Shown: positions 11,334 through 19,027 of the stretch, one piece after another
Layout of the letters: every line of letters starts with the position of its first letter
Position numbering within the stretch: position 1 is the first letter of the stretch
NCBI RefSeq assembly: GCF_020166395.1
Contig: NZ_JAIQXU010000023.1
Coordinates: 3,165 to 67,164 of the forward strand
Source of the DNA: Deinococcus betulae
GTDB taxonomy: Bacteria; Deinococcota; Deinococci; Deinococcales; Deinococcaceae
Direction: 5' to 3'
DNA length: 64,000 nt
Made by a program: the position numbers and the translations under genes
The notes under the pieces: model-generated
Seen by the model: only the letters and a program-made list of their open reading frames with translations
What the model was told of the DNA's origin: nothing
The model's database searches: none

Positions 11334-12050
11334 ATGGAACTGAACGCCCAACCCCGCAGCAGCCAGCAGAAACTGGCCGAAGGCATGATTCCCGCCGTGG
11401 CCTACAACAAGGACAAGAACGTGTCCTTTGCCATTGACCGCAAGGCGTTTGACCGCGCCTTCCGTCAGCACAGCACCACCGGCCTGTTTGACATCACCCT
11501 GGAAGGCGGCGAAACCTTCCCGGCCCTGGTCAAGACTGTCCAGATGGACAAGCGTAGGCGCGTGCCTATTCACGTGGATTTCTACGTGGTGACCTACGGC
11601 GAGCCCGTGACCGTGTCGGTGCCGGTCCACACCAAGGGCAAGAGCCAGGGTGAAGTCATGGGCGGCCTGGTGGACGTGGTGATTCACAACCTGTCCGTCG
11701 TGGCCCCCGGCCCCCGCCGCATCCCCCAGGAACTCGTTGTGGACGTGACCAAGCTGAACATCGGTGACCACGTCACTGCCGGTCAGGTCAAGCTGCCTGA
11801 AGGCGTCAAGCTGGCTGCTGAAGAAGACCTCGTGGTCATCAGCGTGCTGCCGCCCCGCCTGTCCGACAGCGAAGCCGCCGCCGAGCAGCAGGCCGCCCAG
11901 GTGGCCGGTCTGGTGGCCGCAGGCGAAATCAGCGAAGAGGCCGCGACGGCCATCTTGGAAGGCGACGCGACTGTGGAAGAAGCCAAGGCCGAAGCCGCTG
12001 GCGACGCCACCGAAGCGGCCGACGACACCAGCGAGAAGAGCGAAGAGTAA
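11334..12050 (+). CDS. rplY: 50S ribosomal protein L25 (CTC/TL5 form)
   Basis: A 238-residue 5S rRNA-binding protein of the long CTC type. Residues 1-90 are the L25 beta-barrel (MELNAQPR..., IPAVAYNKDKN), the middle ~100 residues are the TL5 beta domain, and the end is an acidic Ala/Glu-rich tail of the kind seen in Deinococcus and Thermus proteins. AAGGAG precedes the ATG. A TATGCT box (11229-11234) gives a leader of about 95 nt, GC-rich and foldable. It is divergent from efp and followed by a terminator. Confidence 0.95.
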   Translation: MELNAQPRSSQQKLAEGMIPAVAYNKDKNVSFAIDRKAFDRAFRQHSTTGLFDITLEGGETFPALVKTVQMDKRRRVPIHVDFYVVTYGEPVTVSVPVHTKGKSQGEVMGGLVDVVIHNLSVVAPGPRRIPQELVVDVTKLNIGDHVTAGQVKLPEGVKLAAEEDLVVISVLPPRLSDSEAAAEQQAAQVAGLVAAGEISEEAATAILEGDATVEEAKAEAAGDATEAADDTSEKSEE

Positions 12051-12066
12051 ACGCACTTTCCAGAGG

Positions 12067-12095
12067 CGAGGCTCCCATGAGGGGCCTCGTCTTTT
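12067..12095 (+). terminator. rho-independent terminator of rplY
   Basis: A 9-bp stem with one wobble (12067-12075 with 12081-12089) is followed by TCTTTT. Confidence 0.8.
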
Positions 12096-12430
12096 CATTA
12101 ACTGGGAAGAGAAAGGCTAGGGCCAGGACAGGTGTGTCCAAGTCTGCGGCGCAGCGCTTCTGATGGTTGACCTGTCGGCGACCAGATGGCCTTGCGGCTT
12201 GGCCGGGTGTTGACCTGCGACAGGACGACAGCTTGAGCTTCCTCTCCAAACTCCAACTGAATCGTGTGCAAGCAGGGTTCAATTCGAACAGGACGACAGG
12301 AAGCGTGTTCTGGGCCTGGAACGGGCTCTTTCCCGATTTGTGACCGGAACAGACCGAACTCGGGTCAGCGGCTGAAGCCAACTTGCGAGAGAACCCAGAG
12401 GCATCGATCAACCGTCGATCAGAGCGCCAT
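12096..12430. other. gene-free stretch
   Basis: No reading frame with plausible codon use on either strand. The 10-mer AGGACGACAG occurs twice about 70 nt apart. Frame-broken fragments look vaguely like decayed coding sequence, possibly an old insertion element, but no protein family could be recognised. Confidence 0.35.
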
Positions 12431-12463
12431 AAAAAAGCCACCCTGGGTATTCCCAAGGTGGCT
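12431..12463 (-). terminator. rho-independent terminator of the GGDEF-like gene
   Basis: On the minus strand AGCCACCTTGGG pairs with CCCAGGGTGGCT around a short loop and is followed by a T-run (complement of the A-run at 12431-12436). Confidence 0.88.
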
Positions 12464-12478
12464 ATAGGAGTTTTCCCT

Positions 12479-13615
12479 TTATGCAGGTTGCATCTGAAGG
12501 CCCAGGGTGTCTGGGTTGGGGGCCTCCGTCGGCGGTGCGCCCAGGACCACGCGGTTCTGGCCGGTCTGGTGCAGGGCGTTCAGGCTGTCCTCGGCCTCGC
12601 GCAGCAGGGTCAGGCCATCTTGACGGCCATCCTGAAACGCCAGGGCGATGCTGACCGTGACATTGGCGCCATCCACAGGCCGCGAAGCCACGCGCACGCG
12701 CAGCCGTTCGCACACGGCGCGGGCCGAGCGGGCGTCGGCAGCGCGCAGGACCAGAACCAGCTGGCCGTCGTCCAGGCAGCCCAGCAGGTCGTCGTCCCGC
12801 ACGGCACCCAGAATCACCCGCGCCACGTGGGCGAGGCGGTGAGGCTCAGGGGTGGCGTCTGCCGGCACGCCGGGGTGCGGAGCGTCCAGTCCAATCACAG
12901 CCACACCCAGGCCCTCGGGACGGCGCTGAGCCTGGCGGGTGAGCCAGCGTTCCATCATGGCGCGGCCTGGCAGGCCGGTCAGGGTTTCGCGCCCGGCGTC
13001 GCCGTCGCCCAGCAGATCGCGGCGCAGGTCGCCCAGGGCGCGGTGGGCGGCGCTGTGCTGGCCAGCCAGCAGGACCGCGCCGCCCAGCAGCAGTTGCAGC
13101 ACCGCGCCCACGACCGGCTGCTGCAGGGCGCCGGGCGTCAGCAGGACGTGTGCCAGCAGCAGCGCTGCGGTGCTGCCCAGCGCCAGCAGGCTGAGGGGCA
13201 AGCTGACCCGCCGTCCCAGCAACCAGAGGTGCGAAGCTAGCAGCACGGCGGCCCACGGTCCCAGGCTGCCCAGCACCTGCATCTGCGTTTCGGCGGGCAC
13301 CCGGAACAGCACATGCCACAGGTGGCCCAGCACATACCCCCAGGCGCCCAGCAGCGTGAGCACATGCAGGGTCCGCAGCTGAACGCGCGTGACCGTTAGG
13401 GTCAGCAGCAGGCCGGACATCAGCACACTGAGCAGCGGCAGCGCCCAGCGCTCAAAGCCGTCCAGCGGCACGTAGAGCAGCCGCACCAGCATCGCCAGCA
13501 GCACCGCGCCCAGCAGGCGGGCGTTTAGGGTGCGGCGGTCCAGCGGGCGGGTAAAGGGGCAGGCAGCGCGCCGGGCCTGGAAGTCAGCGGTGGTAGGGAG
13601 AGAGAAACGGCGCAT
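12479..13615 (-). CDS. membrane protein with degenerate GGDEF domain
   Basis: A 378-residue protein. About five hydrophobic segments occupy residues 33-190. A C-terminal domain then begins with the typical GGDEF entry RETLTGLPGR (209-218) and keeps the length and spacing of a diguanylate cyclase. At the signature, however, residues 281-285 read LDDGQ instead of GGDEF/GGEEF, so cyclic di-GMP synthesis is unlikely. It may bind GTP or c-di-GMP as a receptor, or act by protein contact. A terminator follows it. The upstream gap to pxpA is short and the two genes are probably separate units. Confidence 0.8.
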   Translation of the reverse strand: MRRFSLPTTADFQARRAACPFTRPLDRRTLNARLLGAVLLAMLVRLLYVPLDGFERWALPLLSVLMSGLLLTLTVTRVQLRTLHVLTLLGAWGYVLGHLWHVLFRVPAETQMQVLGSLGPWAAVLLASHLWLLGRRVSLPLSLLALGSTAALLLAHVLLTPGALQQPVVGAVLQLLLGGAVLLAGQHSAAHRALGDLRRDLLGDGDAGRETLTGLPGRAMMERWLTRQAQRRPEGLGVAVIGLDAPHPGVPADATPEPHRLAHVARVILGAVRDDDLLGCLDDGQLVLVLRAADARSARAVCERLRVRVASRPVDGANVTVSIALAFQDGRQDGLTLLREAEDSLNALHQTGQNRVVLGAPPTEAPNPDTLGLQMQPA

Positions 13616-13697
13616 CCTGCCCGCAGTTCAGCATGCCCACTCTCACCGGAGCCTGACAGCGCGGCTTATAGGGTGCCCAGGTGCCTTGAGAAGATCT

Positions 13698-14453
13698 TCA
13701 TGTGCTGGGGGCCGGGGCTAGAACGCGCACGCCCGCTGCCTCCAGCGCCGCGCGCAGATCACGCGCCAGCTCGGCGGCCTCGGCGCCGTCGCCGTGCAGG
13801 CAGAGCGTCTGGGCGGGCACACGGACCCATTCGCCCGTCACGGCTTGCACCTGGCCCTGGCGGGCAATCCTGACCCCCTGCGCCACCGCCGCCGCATGAG
13901 GCAGCAGGGCGCCGGCTTGCGAGCGCGGCCAGAGTGTGCCGTCCAGGGCGTAGCCACGGTCAGCAAAACCTTCGCCCAGCGCTGTCAGGCCCAGCGCCCG
14001 CGCCCCGCGCAGCATCACGCTGTCGTCGCCAGCCAGGCCGTAGTACAGCGGCAAGCCGCTGTCATGAGCCGCTTGGGCAACGGCGCGGGCCAGTGCTGGG
14101 TCCCGCGCGGCCATGTTGTAGAGCATGCCGTGCGGTTTGACGTGGCGCAGCGTCACCCCCTCGCGCGCTGCCACCGCCTTGAGCGCTTCAATCTGCTCCC
14201 GGACGAAGGCCGTGACCTCGGCGGGGGCAAAGTGCAGTTCGCGCCGCCCAAAGCCCTCGCGGTCTGGAAACCCAGGGTGGGCGCCGGCCGCCACCCCGTG
14301 ACGCGCGGCCAGACGCAGGCTGTCCCGCATGGTTTCGGCGTCGCCAGCGTGGCCCCCGCAGGCGATGTTGGCGCTGGTCACGAACGCCATCACGGCTTCT
14401 TCGTGGGCGCTGCCCTCGCCCAGGTCGGCATTCAGGTCGGTGCCAGTGTGCAT
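13698..14453 (-). CDS. pxpA: 5-oxoprolinase subunit A (LamB/YcsF family)
   Basis: A 251-residue protein with the family opening DLNADLGEG, the SANIACGGHAGD block and the PHPGFPDREGFGRR-like segment. With PxpB and PxpC it hydrolyses 5-oxoproline (pyroglutamate) to glutamate using ATP. pxpB and pxpC lie upstream on the same strand, 172 nt away. A TATGCT box (14460-14465) ends 6 nt before the ATG, so pxpA probably also has its own leaderless transcript. Family and partner genes agree well. Confidence 0.93.
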   Translation of the reverse strand: MHTGTDLNADLGEGSAHEEAVMAFVTSANIACGGHAGDAETMRDSLRLAARHGVAAGAHPGFPDREGFGRRELHFAPAEVTAFVREQIEALKAVAAREGVTLRHVKPHGMLYNMAARDPALARAVAQAAHDSGLPLYYGLAGDDSVMLRGARALGLTALGEGFADRGYALDGTLWPRSQAGALLPHAAAVAQGVRIARQGQVQAVTGEWVRVPAQTLCLHGDGAEAAELARDLRAALEAAGVRVLAPAPST

Positions 14454-14625
14454 GGGGGCAGCATACGGGCTGGGCCGCCGGCCGCTGGAGTGTGTGACAG
14501 GCCGACCCAGCTCAGAAGAGCAGTACGGGTCTGAAGGCAGACAACCCGATGGGCCGCACCGTCATGAAGACCAGCCGGAAAGAGGGTGCCGACCTGTCAC
14601 CTGACTCGGCGACCCGGGCGTCTCT

Positions 14626-15573
14626 TTATCCAGCCTGGGCGGCGTACCACAGGCGCAGAGCCGCCTCGGCCTGCCGCAGCCCCTGTTCCTGCTGCCAGAG
14701 GGCGGTTCGGGCGGCGGCCGTGGGCACCGGTTCAAACTGCACCTGGTTGCCAGGGCGCAGCTGTCCCAGCCGGGCGAGGTCGGCCTGAATCACCACCAGC
14801 GGCGCTGGGTAGCCGCCGTGGGTGCCGGCGTCGGGCAGCAGCACGATAGGCTGCCCCCCCGGCGGCACCTGCACCAGGCCAGGTACGTTGGGCACGCTGG
14901 CGCGCGTGGGGTCGTGAGGGGCCGGTACGCCTTCGGTCAAGCGCACGCCCATGCGGTCAGCCTGCGCGCTGACGGTGAAGGTTGGGCCACACAGCGCCGC
15001 CAGCAGCATGGCGGTCGCGTCGGGGGTGGGCACCACCCGCAACCTGACATTGGGGCCGGTGGGGGTCTGCACCTCCGGCGAGAGAAAAGCGCGGGGGGGC
15101 TGCACACTTGGCCTGTCGGCCCAGGTCAGACGGTCACCCGCCCGCAGCACTCGGCCCTCATAGCCGCCAAAGCCGCTGTAGACATCGGTTGAGTGGCTGC
15201 CAAATACCTCCTGGCCGTTGAGCCCTCCGCGCACCGCCAGAAAGGCCCGCGCGCCTGCCGGTGTGCCGCGGAGGTCCAGCCGTCCGCCAGTGGGCACCGG
15301 GACGGCCCGCCACAGGGGGAAGGGCTGTCCGTCCAGCAGCGCCTCGAAGGGCGCGCCGCACAGGCTGACCAGCGCCCCAGCGTCAAAGCGCAGTGCCGGG
15401 CCGCCCAGGGTTACCTCCAGGCCCGCCGCGCCGGGCGGATTGCCCACCAGGGCGTTGGCCAGGCGCCGGGCCACCGGGTCAGCTGCACCTCCAGCCGGCA
15501 CCCCCAGGGCACGCACGCGGCGGCCTGCATCCTGCACGGTGGTGTGTAGGCCGCCGCGCAGGACCTCAAGCAC
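14626..15573 (-). CDS. pxpC: 5-oxoprolinase subunit C (biotin-dependent carboxyltransferase-like)
   Basis: A 315-residue protein of the KipA/PxpC family. It opens with LEVLRGGLHTTVQDAGR and continues with GVPAGGAADPVARRLAN, both hallmarks. The start is the GTG that overlaps the last 8 nt of pxpB; the longer frame runs inside pxpB and is not credible. Order pxpB-pxpC-pxpA and the overlap point to co-translation of B and C and assembly of a PxpABC complex. Confidence 0.93.
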   Translation of the reverse strand: MLEVLRGGLHTTVQDAGRRVRALGVPAGGAADPVARRLANALVGNPPGAAGLEVTLGGPALRFDAGALVSLCGAPFEALLDGQPFPLWRAVPVPTGGRLDLRGTPAGARAFLAVRGGLNGQEVFGSHSTDVYSGFGGYEGRVLRAGDRLTWADRPSVQPPRAFLSPEVQTPTGPNVRLRVVPTPDATAMLLAALCGPTFTVSAQADRMGVRLTEGVPAPHDPTRASVPNVPGLVQVPPGGQPIVLLPDAGTHGGYPAPLVVIQADLARLGQLRPGNQVQFEPVPTAAARTALWQQEQGLRQAEAALRLWYAAQAG

Positions 15574-16186
15574 GGGCGGCCTCAAAGCGCACGCGGTCGC
15601 CCGGCTGCCACAGCACCGGCTGGGGGCGGGCCGGGTCAAAAAGGTTCAGGGCTGTATGACCAACGACCCGCCACCCGCCCGGTGTGGCCCGTGGGTATAC
15701 GCCAGCCCACGGCCCGCCCAGCGCCACACTGCCCGCTGGCACCCCAGCGCGCGGGGTGTCCAGGCGCGGCATCTGGAGGGCCGTGGGCAAGCCTGTCAGA
15801 AAGGCGAACCCCGGTGTGAACCCCAGAAAAGCCACCTCCAGCGGTGCGGCGCATACGGCAGCCACAAAAGCTGCCTCACTCAGACCAGCATGCGCGGCGC
15901 ACCACGCCAGGTCGGGGCCGCCAAATGTCACCGGCACGGTGAGGGTCTGGCCCTGGGTCTCGGTCTCGGGCGGCAGGGTGGCCAGGGCCGCGCGCACTGC
16001 TCCAGCCAGGGTGTCGGCTTCGGTACAGAGCGGGTCAAACAGCAGGGTCAGCTGGCCCAGCGCGGGCACGCTGTCCAGCAGGCCAGGCAGCCCCTGCCTC
16101 GTCAGGTGGCGGTGCAAGCCACGCGCCCGCCCAGTCAGGACCACCAGCGCCGCGTCCCCTAAAGGCAGAAAGGTCACCGCCGACAT
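15566..16186 (-). CDS. pxpB: 5-oxoprolinase subunit B (allophanate hydrolase subunit 1 family)
   Basis: A 206-residue protein of the KipI/PxpB family: PLGDAALVV near the start, the FLGFTPGFAFLTGLP segment and RLDTPRAGVPAGSVALGG, all characteristic. It is the first gene of pxpBC and overlaps pxpC by 8 nt. It diverges from the nitrilase-like gene across 51 nt. Confidence 0.93.
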   Translation of the reverse strand: MSAVTFLPLGDAALVVLTGRARGLHRHLTRQGLPGLLDSVPALGQLTLLFDPLCTEADTLAGAVRAALATLPPETETQGQTLTVPVTFGGPDLAWCAAHAGLSEAAFVAAVCAAPLEVAFLGFTPGFAFLTGLPTALQMPRLDTPRAGVPAGSVALGGPWAGVYPRATPGGWRVVGHTALNLFDPARPQPVLWQPGDRVRFEAARA

Positions 16187-16237
16187 ATCGAGGCATCATG
16201 GCACGCGGGTGCCCCCTGTCCTGCTCTAGGCTGGGGC

Positions 16238-17482
16238 ATGACCCGCCGCGTCCGCGCCGTGGCTGTGCAGCCCCAGTGGCACGCCAGCGACTTTACCAGT
16301 GCCCGGCGGTTTCGCGCCTGGCTGCGCGCCCAGCTGGAAAGCAGCCGCCCGCACCTCGCGCCTGACCGTCCCAATCTGGTGGTGCTGACCGAACTCAATG
16401 GCCTGCCGCTGGTGCTGCGCGGCGGCGGCTGGGCGCTGGGGCTGGGCACCTTTCAGCGAGTGATGCTGGCGCTGTTTGTGGCCCGCCTGCCCCGCACCCT
16501 GCCCACGCTGCTGCGCGAACGGGTGTCGCCTGTGCGCGCCCTGCAACTGGCCGACATTGACCGTAATACGGCGCTGTACCTCCAGACATGCCGTGACCTG
16601 GCCCGCGAGTACGGCGTGTACCTCTGCTGCGGCTCGGCGCCCATGCCCCGCTACGAGGTCCGTGGAGGCCGCTTGCGGCGTGCGCCGGGCGTCCTGACCA
16701 ATCAGACGGTGCTGTTTGACCCCCAGGGTCAGCTGATTGGCACCGCCGACAAAGTGCACTTGACGCCCGATGAGGAAGCGGATGGCGTGGACTTGACCCC
16801 CGGCCGCCTGGAGGAGCTGCGTGTGTTTCCGACTCCGGCCGGTGACCTGGGGGTGGCGATCAGCCTGGACGCGTTCCGGGCCGACGTGATTGCCCGTCTG
16901 GAGGCCCAGGGCTGCACCGTGCTGCTTCAGCCGGACGCCAACGGCGCGCCTTGGACGGCCAAGGAAGGCCTGCCCCCCGACCCGGCCCATGTGCGCGACC
17001 AGCCGGTGGCCTGGCTGGAAAGCAGCTGGCAGGTGACAGCCACCAGCTCTCAAATTCGGTATGCCGTCAACCCGATGGTGGTGGGCAACCTGCTGGACCT
17101 GACGTTCGACGGCCAGAGCGCCATCACCGGGCCAGCAGAGGAGGCCAGTGCGCCGCAGAGCTACGTCCTGACCGAGCCTCGCCCCGGCTTTCTGGCCCTG
17201 GCTCCGTGGGTGGCCACCGGCGAGTCAGAGGCGCTGCGGCAGACCGGTCGGCAATTGGCCGCCCACAGTGGATACGCCCAGGAAAACGCCTACCATCAGA
17301 CAGTCCTGAGTGCGGACCTGACCTTGCCTAAGAGCCACCTAGCGCCGCCGCCCCCTACGGCCCACGAAGAAGCCCTGCGCGCCCTCTTGCGTGGTGAGGT
17401 GCAGTGGCCGCGCCGGGCACCACTGATGGTGTGGGCAGCGCTTCTGGGCGCGGGCGTTCTGCTGCTGCGCCGTTGGCGTTGA
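16238..17482 (+). CDS. nitrilase-fold protein lacking the catalytic cysteine
   Basis: A 414-residue protein with a carbon-nitrogen hydrolase fold over residues ~1-320 and a hydrophobic segment at the very C-terminus (about 394-408), so it may be tail-anchored. Of the Glu-Lys-Cys triad, Glu52 (TELNG) and Lys172 (ADKVHLTPDE) are visible. The cysteine position reads Ser209 in VAISLDAF where active relatives have ICYD. It may be a weak esterase-like hydrolase or a non-catalytic binder. The ATG follows a TAGGCT box by 5 nt, so its mRNA is probably leaderless. Confidence 0.75.
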   Translation: MTRRVRAVAVQPQWHASDFTSARRFRAWLRAQLESSRPHLAPDRPNLVVLTELNGLPLVLRGGGWALGLGTFQRVMLALFVARLPRTLPTLLRERVSPVRALQLADIDRNTALYLQTCRDLAREYGVYLCCGSAPMPRYEVRGGRLRRAPGVLTNQTVLFDPQGQLIGTADKVHLTPDEEADGVDLTPGRLEELRVFPTPAGDLGVAISLDAFRADVIARLEAQGCTVLLQPDANGAPWTAKEGLPPDPAHVRDQPVAWLESSWQVTATSSQIRYAVNPMVVGNLLDLTFDGQSAITGPAEEASAPQSYVLTEPRPGFLALAPWVATGESEALRQTGRQLAAHSGYAQENAYHQTVLSADLTLPKSHLAPPPPTAHEEALRALLRGEVQWPRRAPLMVWAALLGAGVLLLRRWR

Positions 17483-17550
17483 CAAGTTCGGCCCTCCCTC
17501 ATATACTTCCCCTCGCGCTTAGGACAACCGACAGCGCGCCCCGCCAGAAG

Positions 17551-17639
<89 letters not shown>

Positions 17640-17662
17640 GTATGACAACCCACAGACGGTAT

Positions 17663-17754
<92 letters not shown>

Positions 17755-17767
17755 ACTGTCATCTCGG

Positions 17768-17846
<79 letters not shown>

Positions 17847-17851
17847 CAAGG

Positions 17852-17877
17852 AAGATCCGCCGCAAGGCGGATCTTTT
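17852..17877 (+). terminator. terminator of the tRNA cluster
   Basis: AAGATCCGCC and its complement around GCAA form a perfect stem followed by TTTT. Confidence 0.85.
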
Positions 17878-17902
17878 GCTGTTTATCACTGTCGTGGTCA
17901 GA

Positions 17903-19027
17903 CTACAAAGACGCCCACCAAGCCCGCAGGCTGCGTTCGGTCAGCATTTCTTCTGCGACTCGGCGGTTGTTGGCCAAAATAGGATCAACCCGCTTCTGAA
18001 TTTCTTCTGGCAGCCAAGCCAGATCGGTTTTCCTGTGTCTCTTGTTTTCTTGTACAGCCAAACCGTCAGGGCGGTTAATTCGCATACGTGGATCATCAAG
18101 GCCATTTAACATGGCCAGGTAAGCCCCAACTGCTGGGACGACCGGCGGTAAGCCAGCTCCTTGGGCCTTCAAAGCGGATCTGGCCGCCATTGCGATCCCA
18201 GGCCAATCTAAGTCTCCTACGTAATCGATGCGCTGCAGGGGTTGGCCGATTTTCTGGCGATAAGCCTCTGACTTCTGGATATCTGCGAAAGCGAGTACAG
18301 AGCGCTGAAAGTTGCCGCCCCCGCCGAAGGCAATGATGCCGTAAGGTCGCTTGACCAGGGTTTTTAGGACGCTAAGGGCCAAGTTATATGGCTCTTCGTT
18401 TTCGAAAACTAATGCCAAAGGCGGGCCGTCAAGAATCTCATGGGTCAGTGGGAGCGTGGCCGAAGCGCAGTTGAGCAGCGAAGAACTAAGCTGCCCACTT
18501 TTGAAGAGCGAGCCTTTGAGTAGTTGTCCCAAACGTTTATCGTCTCCGGTCAACTGAATAGAACGGTGCCTGAGGGTAGCGGCATCTTCGAACCACCCTT
18601 CCATGAGCCCTTGCTGGACTTTGCGGAGAAAATTGTCGTGCGCCTCGTCTAACGTTTCCAAATCCAGAATCCATTCCAGTTGTGGATGCCAGTACTCCGT
18701 TTTCCACCAAGGGTGGCGTGGTGGTTTTGGAATCCGGACACGAGTAACTTTCTTTGGCAGTCGCGGGATACCAGAATCATCCCATTGCTGGCCATTTTCA
18801 GCTGGCAAGTTAATGACGCCCTGCTCCTGTGCGTAGCGCAAAGCCTCTCGGAGCCACGCGCGCCGATCTGGGATGCCTGGGCGGTGGGCGAATACCTGCG
18901 TGAATTCGGCATGCAGCTGCTCTAGCGAAATCGTCTTGGTTCCTGGCCGCAGCTTAAGCTGGCGCAACCGCTCAGTGAATTCATCGTACCAGCGGGGGTC
19001 TACGTCAGTTCTGGGGGTTTCACTCAT
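17903..19027 (-). CDS. jetD: JetD-like TOPRIM protein of a Wadjet-like system
   Basis: A 374-residue protein with the two-part layout of Wadjet JetD: an N-terminal region of about 190 residues and a C-terminal TOPRIM domain. The TOPRIM metal ligands are visible as the acidic EN-E motif at 209-212 and the GDLDWPG loop with Asp272 and Asp274. In characterised Wadjet systems this subunit cuts plasmid DNA that the SMC complex has extruded. It overlaps jetC by 8 nt and is the last gene of the operon, ending about 55 nt from the tRNA-Arg gene. Its base composition is more AT-rich than that of the chromosome around it. The catalytic role here is inferred from the family. Confidence 0.82.
   Translation of the reverse strand: MSETPRTDVDPRWYDEFTERLRQLKLRPGTKTISLEQLHAEFTQVFAHRPGIPDRRAWLREALRYAQEQGVINLPAENGQQWDDSGIPRLPKKVTRVRIPKPPRHPWWKTEYWHPQLEWILDLETLDEAHDNFLRKVQQGLMEGWFEDAATLRHRSIQLTGDDKRLGQLLKGSLFKSGQLSSSLLNCASATLPLTHEILDGPPLALVFENEEPYNLALSVLKTLVKRPYGIIAFGGGGNFQRSVLAFADIQKSEAYRQKIGQPLQRIDYVGDLDWPGIAMAARSALKAQGAGLPPVVPAVGAYLAMLNGLDDPRMRINRPDGLAVQENKRHRKTDLAWLPEEIQKRVDPILANNRRVAEEMLTERSLRAWWASL

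Noticed and set aside
12096..12430. Insertion-sequence remnant
   Set aside because: Broken frames look like decayed coding sequence, but no terminal repeats, target duplication or transposase motif could be identified.
12383..13240. A 285-codon plus-strand frame
   Set aside because: It lies antisense to the GGDEF-like gene, has no ribosome site or family likeness, and is rich in Gln/His/Arg as GC-rich shadows are.
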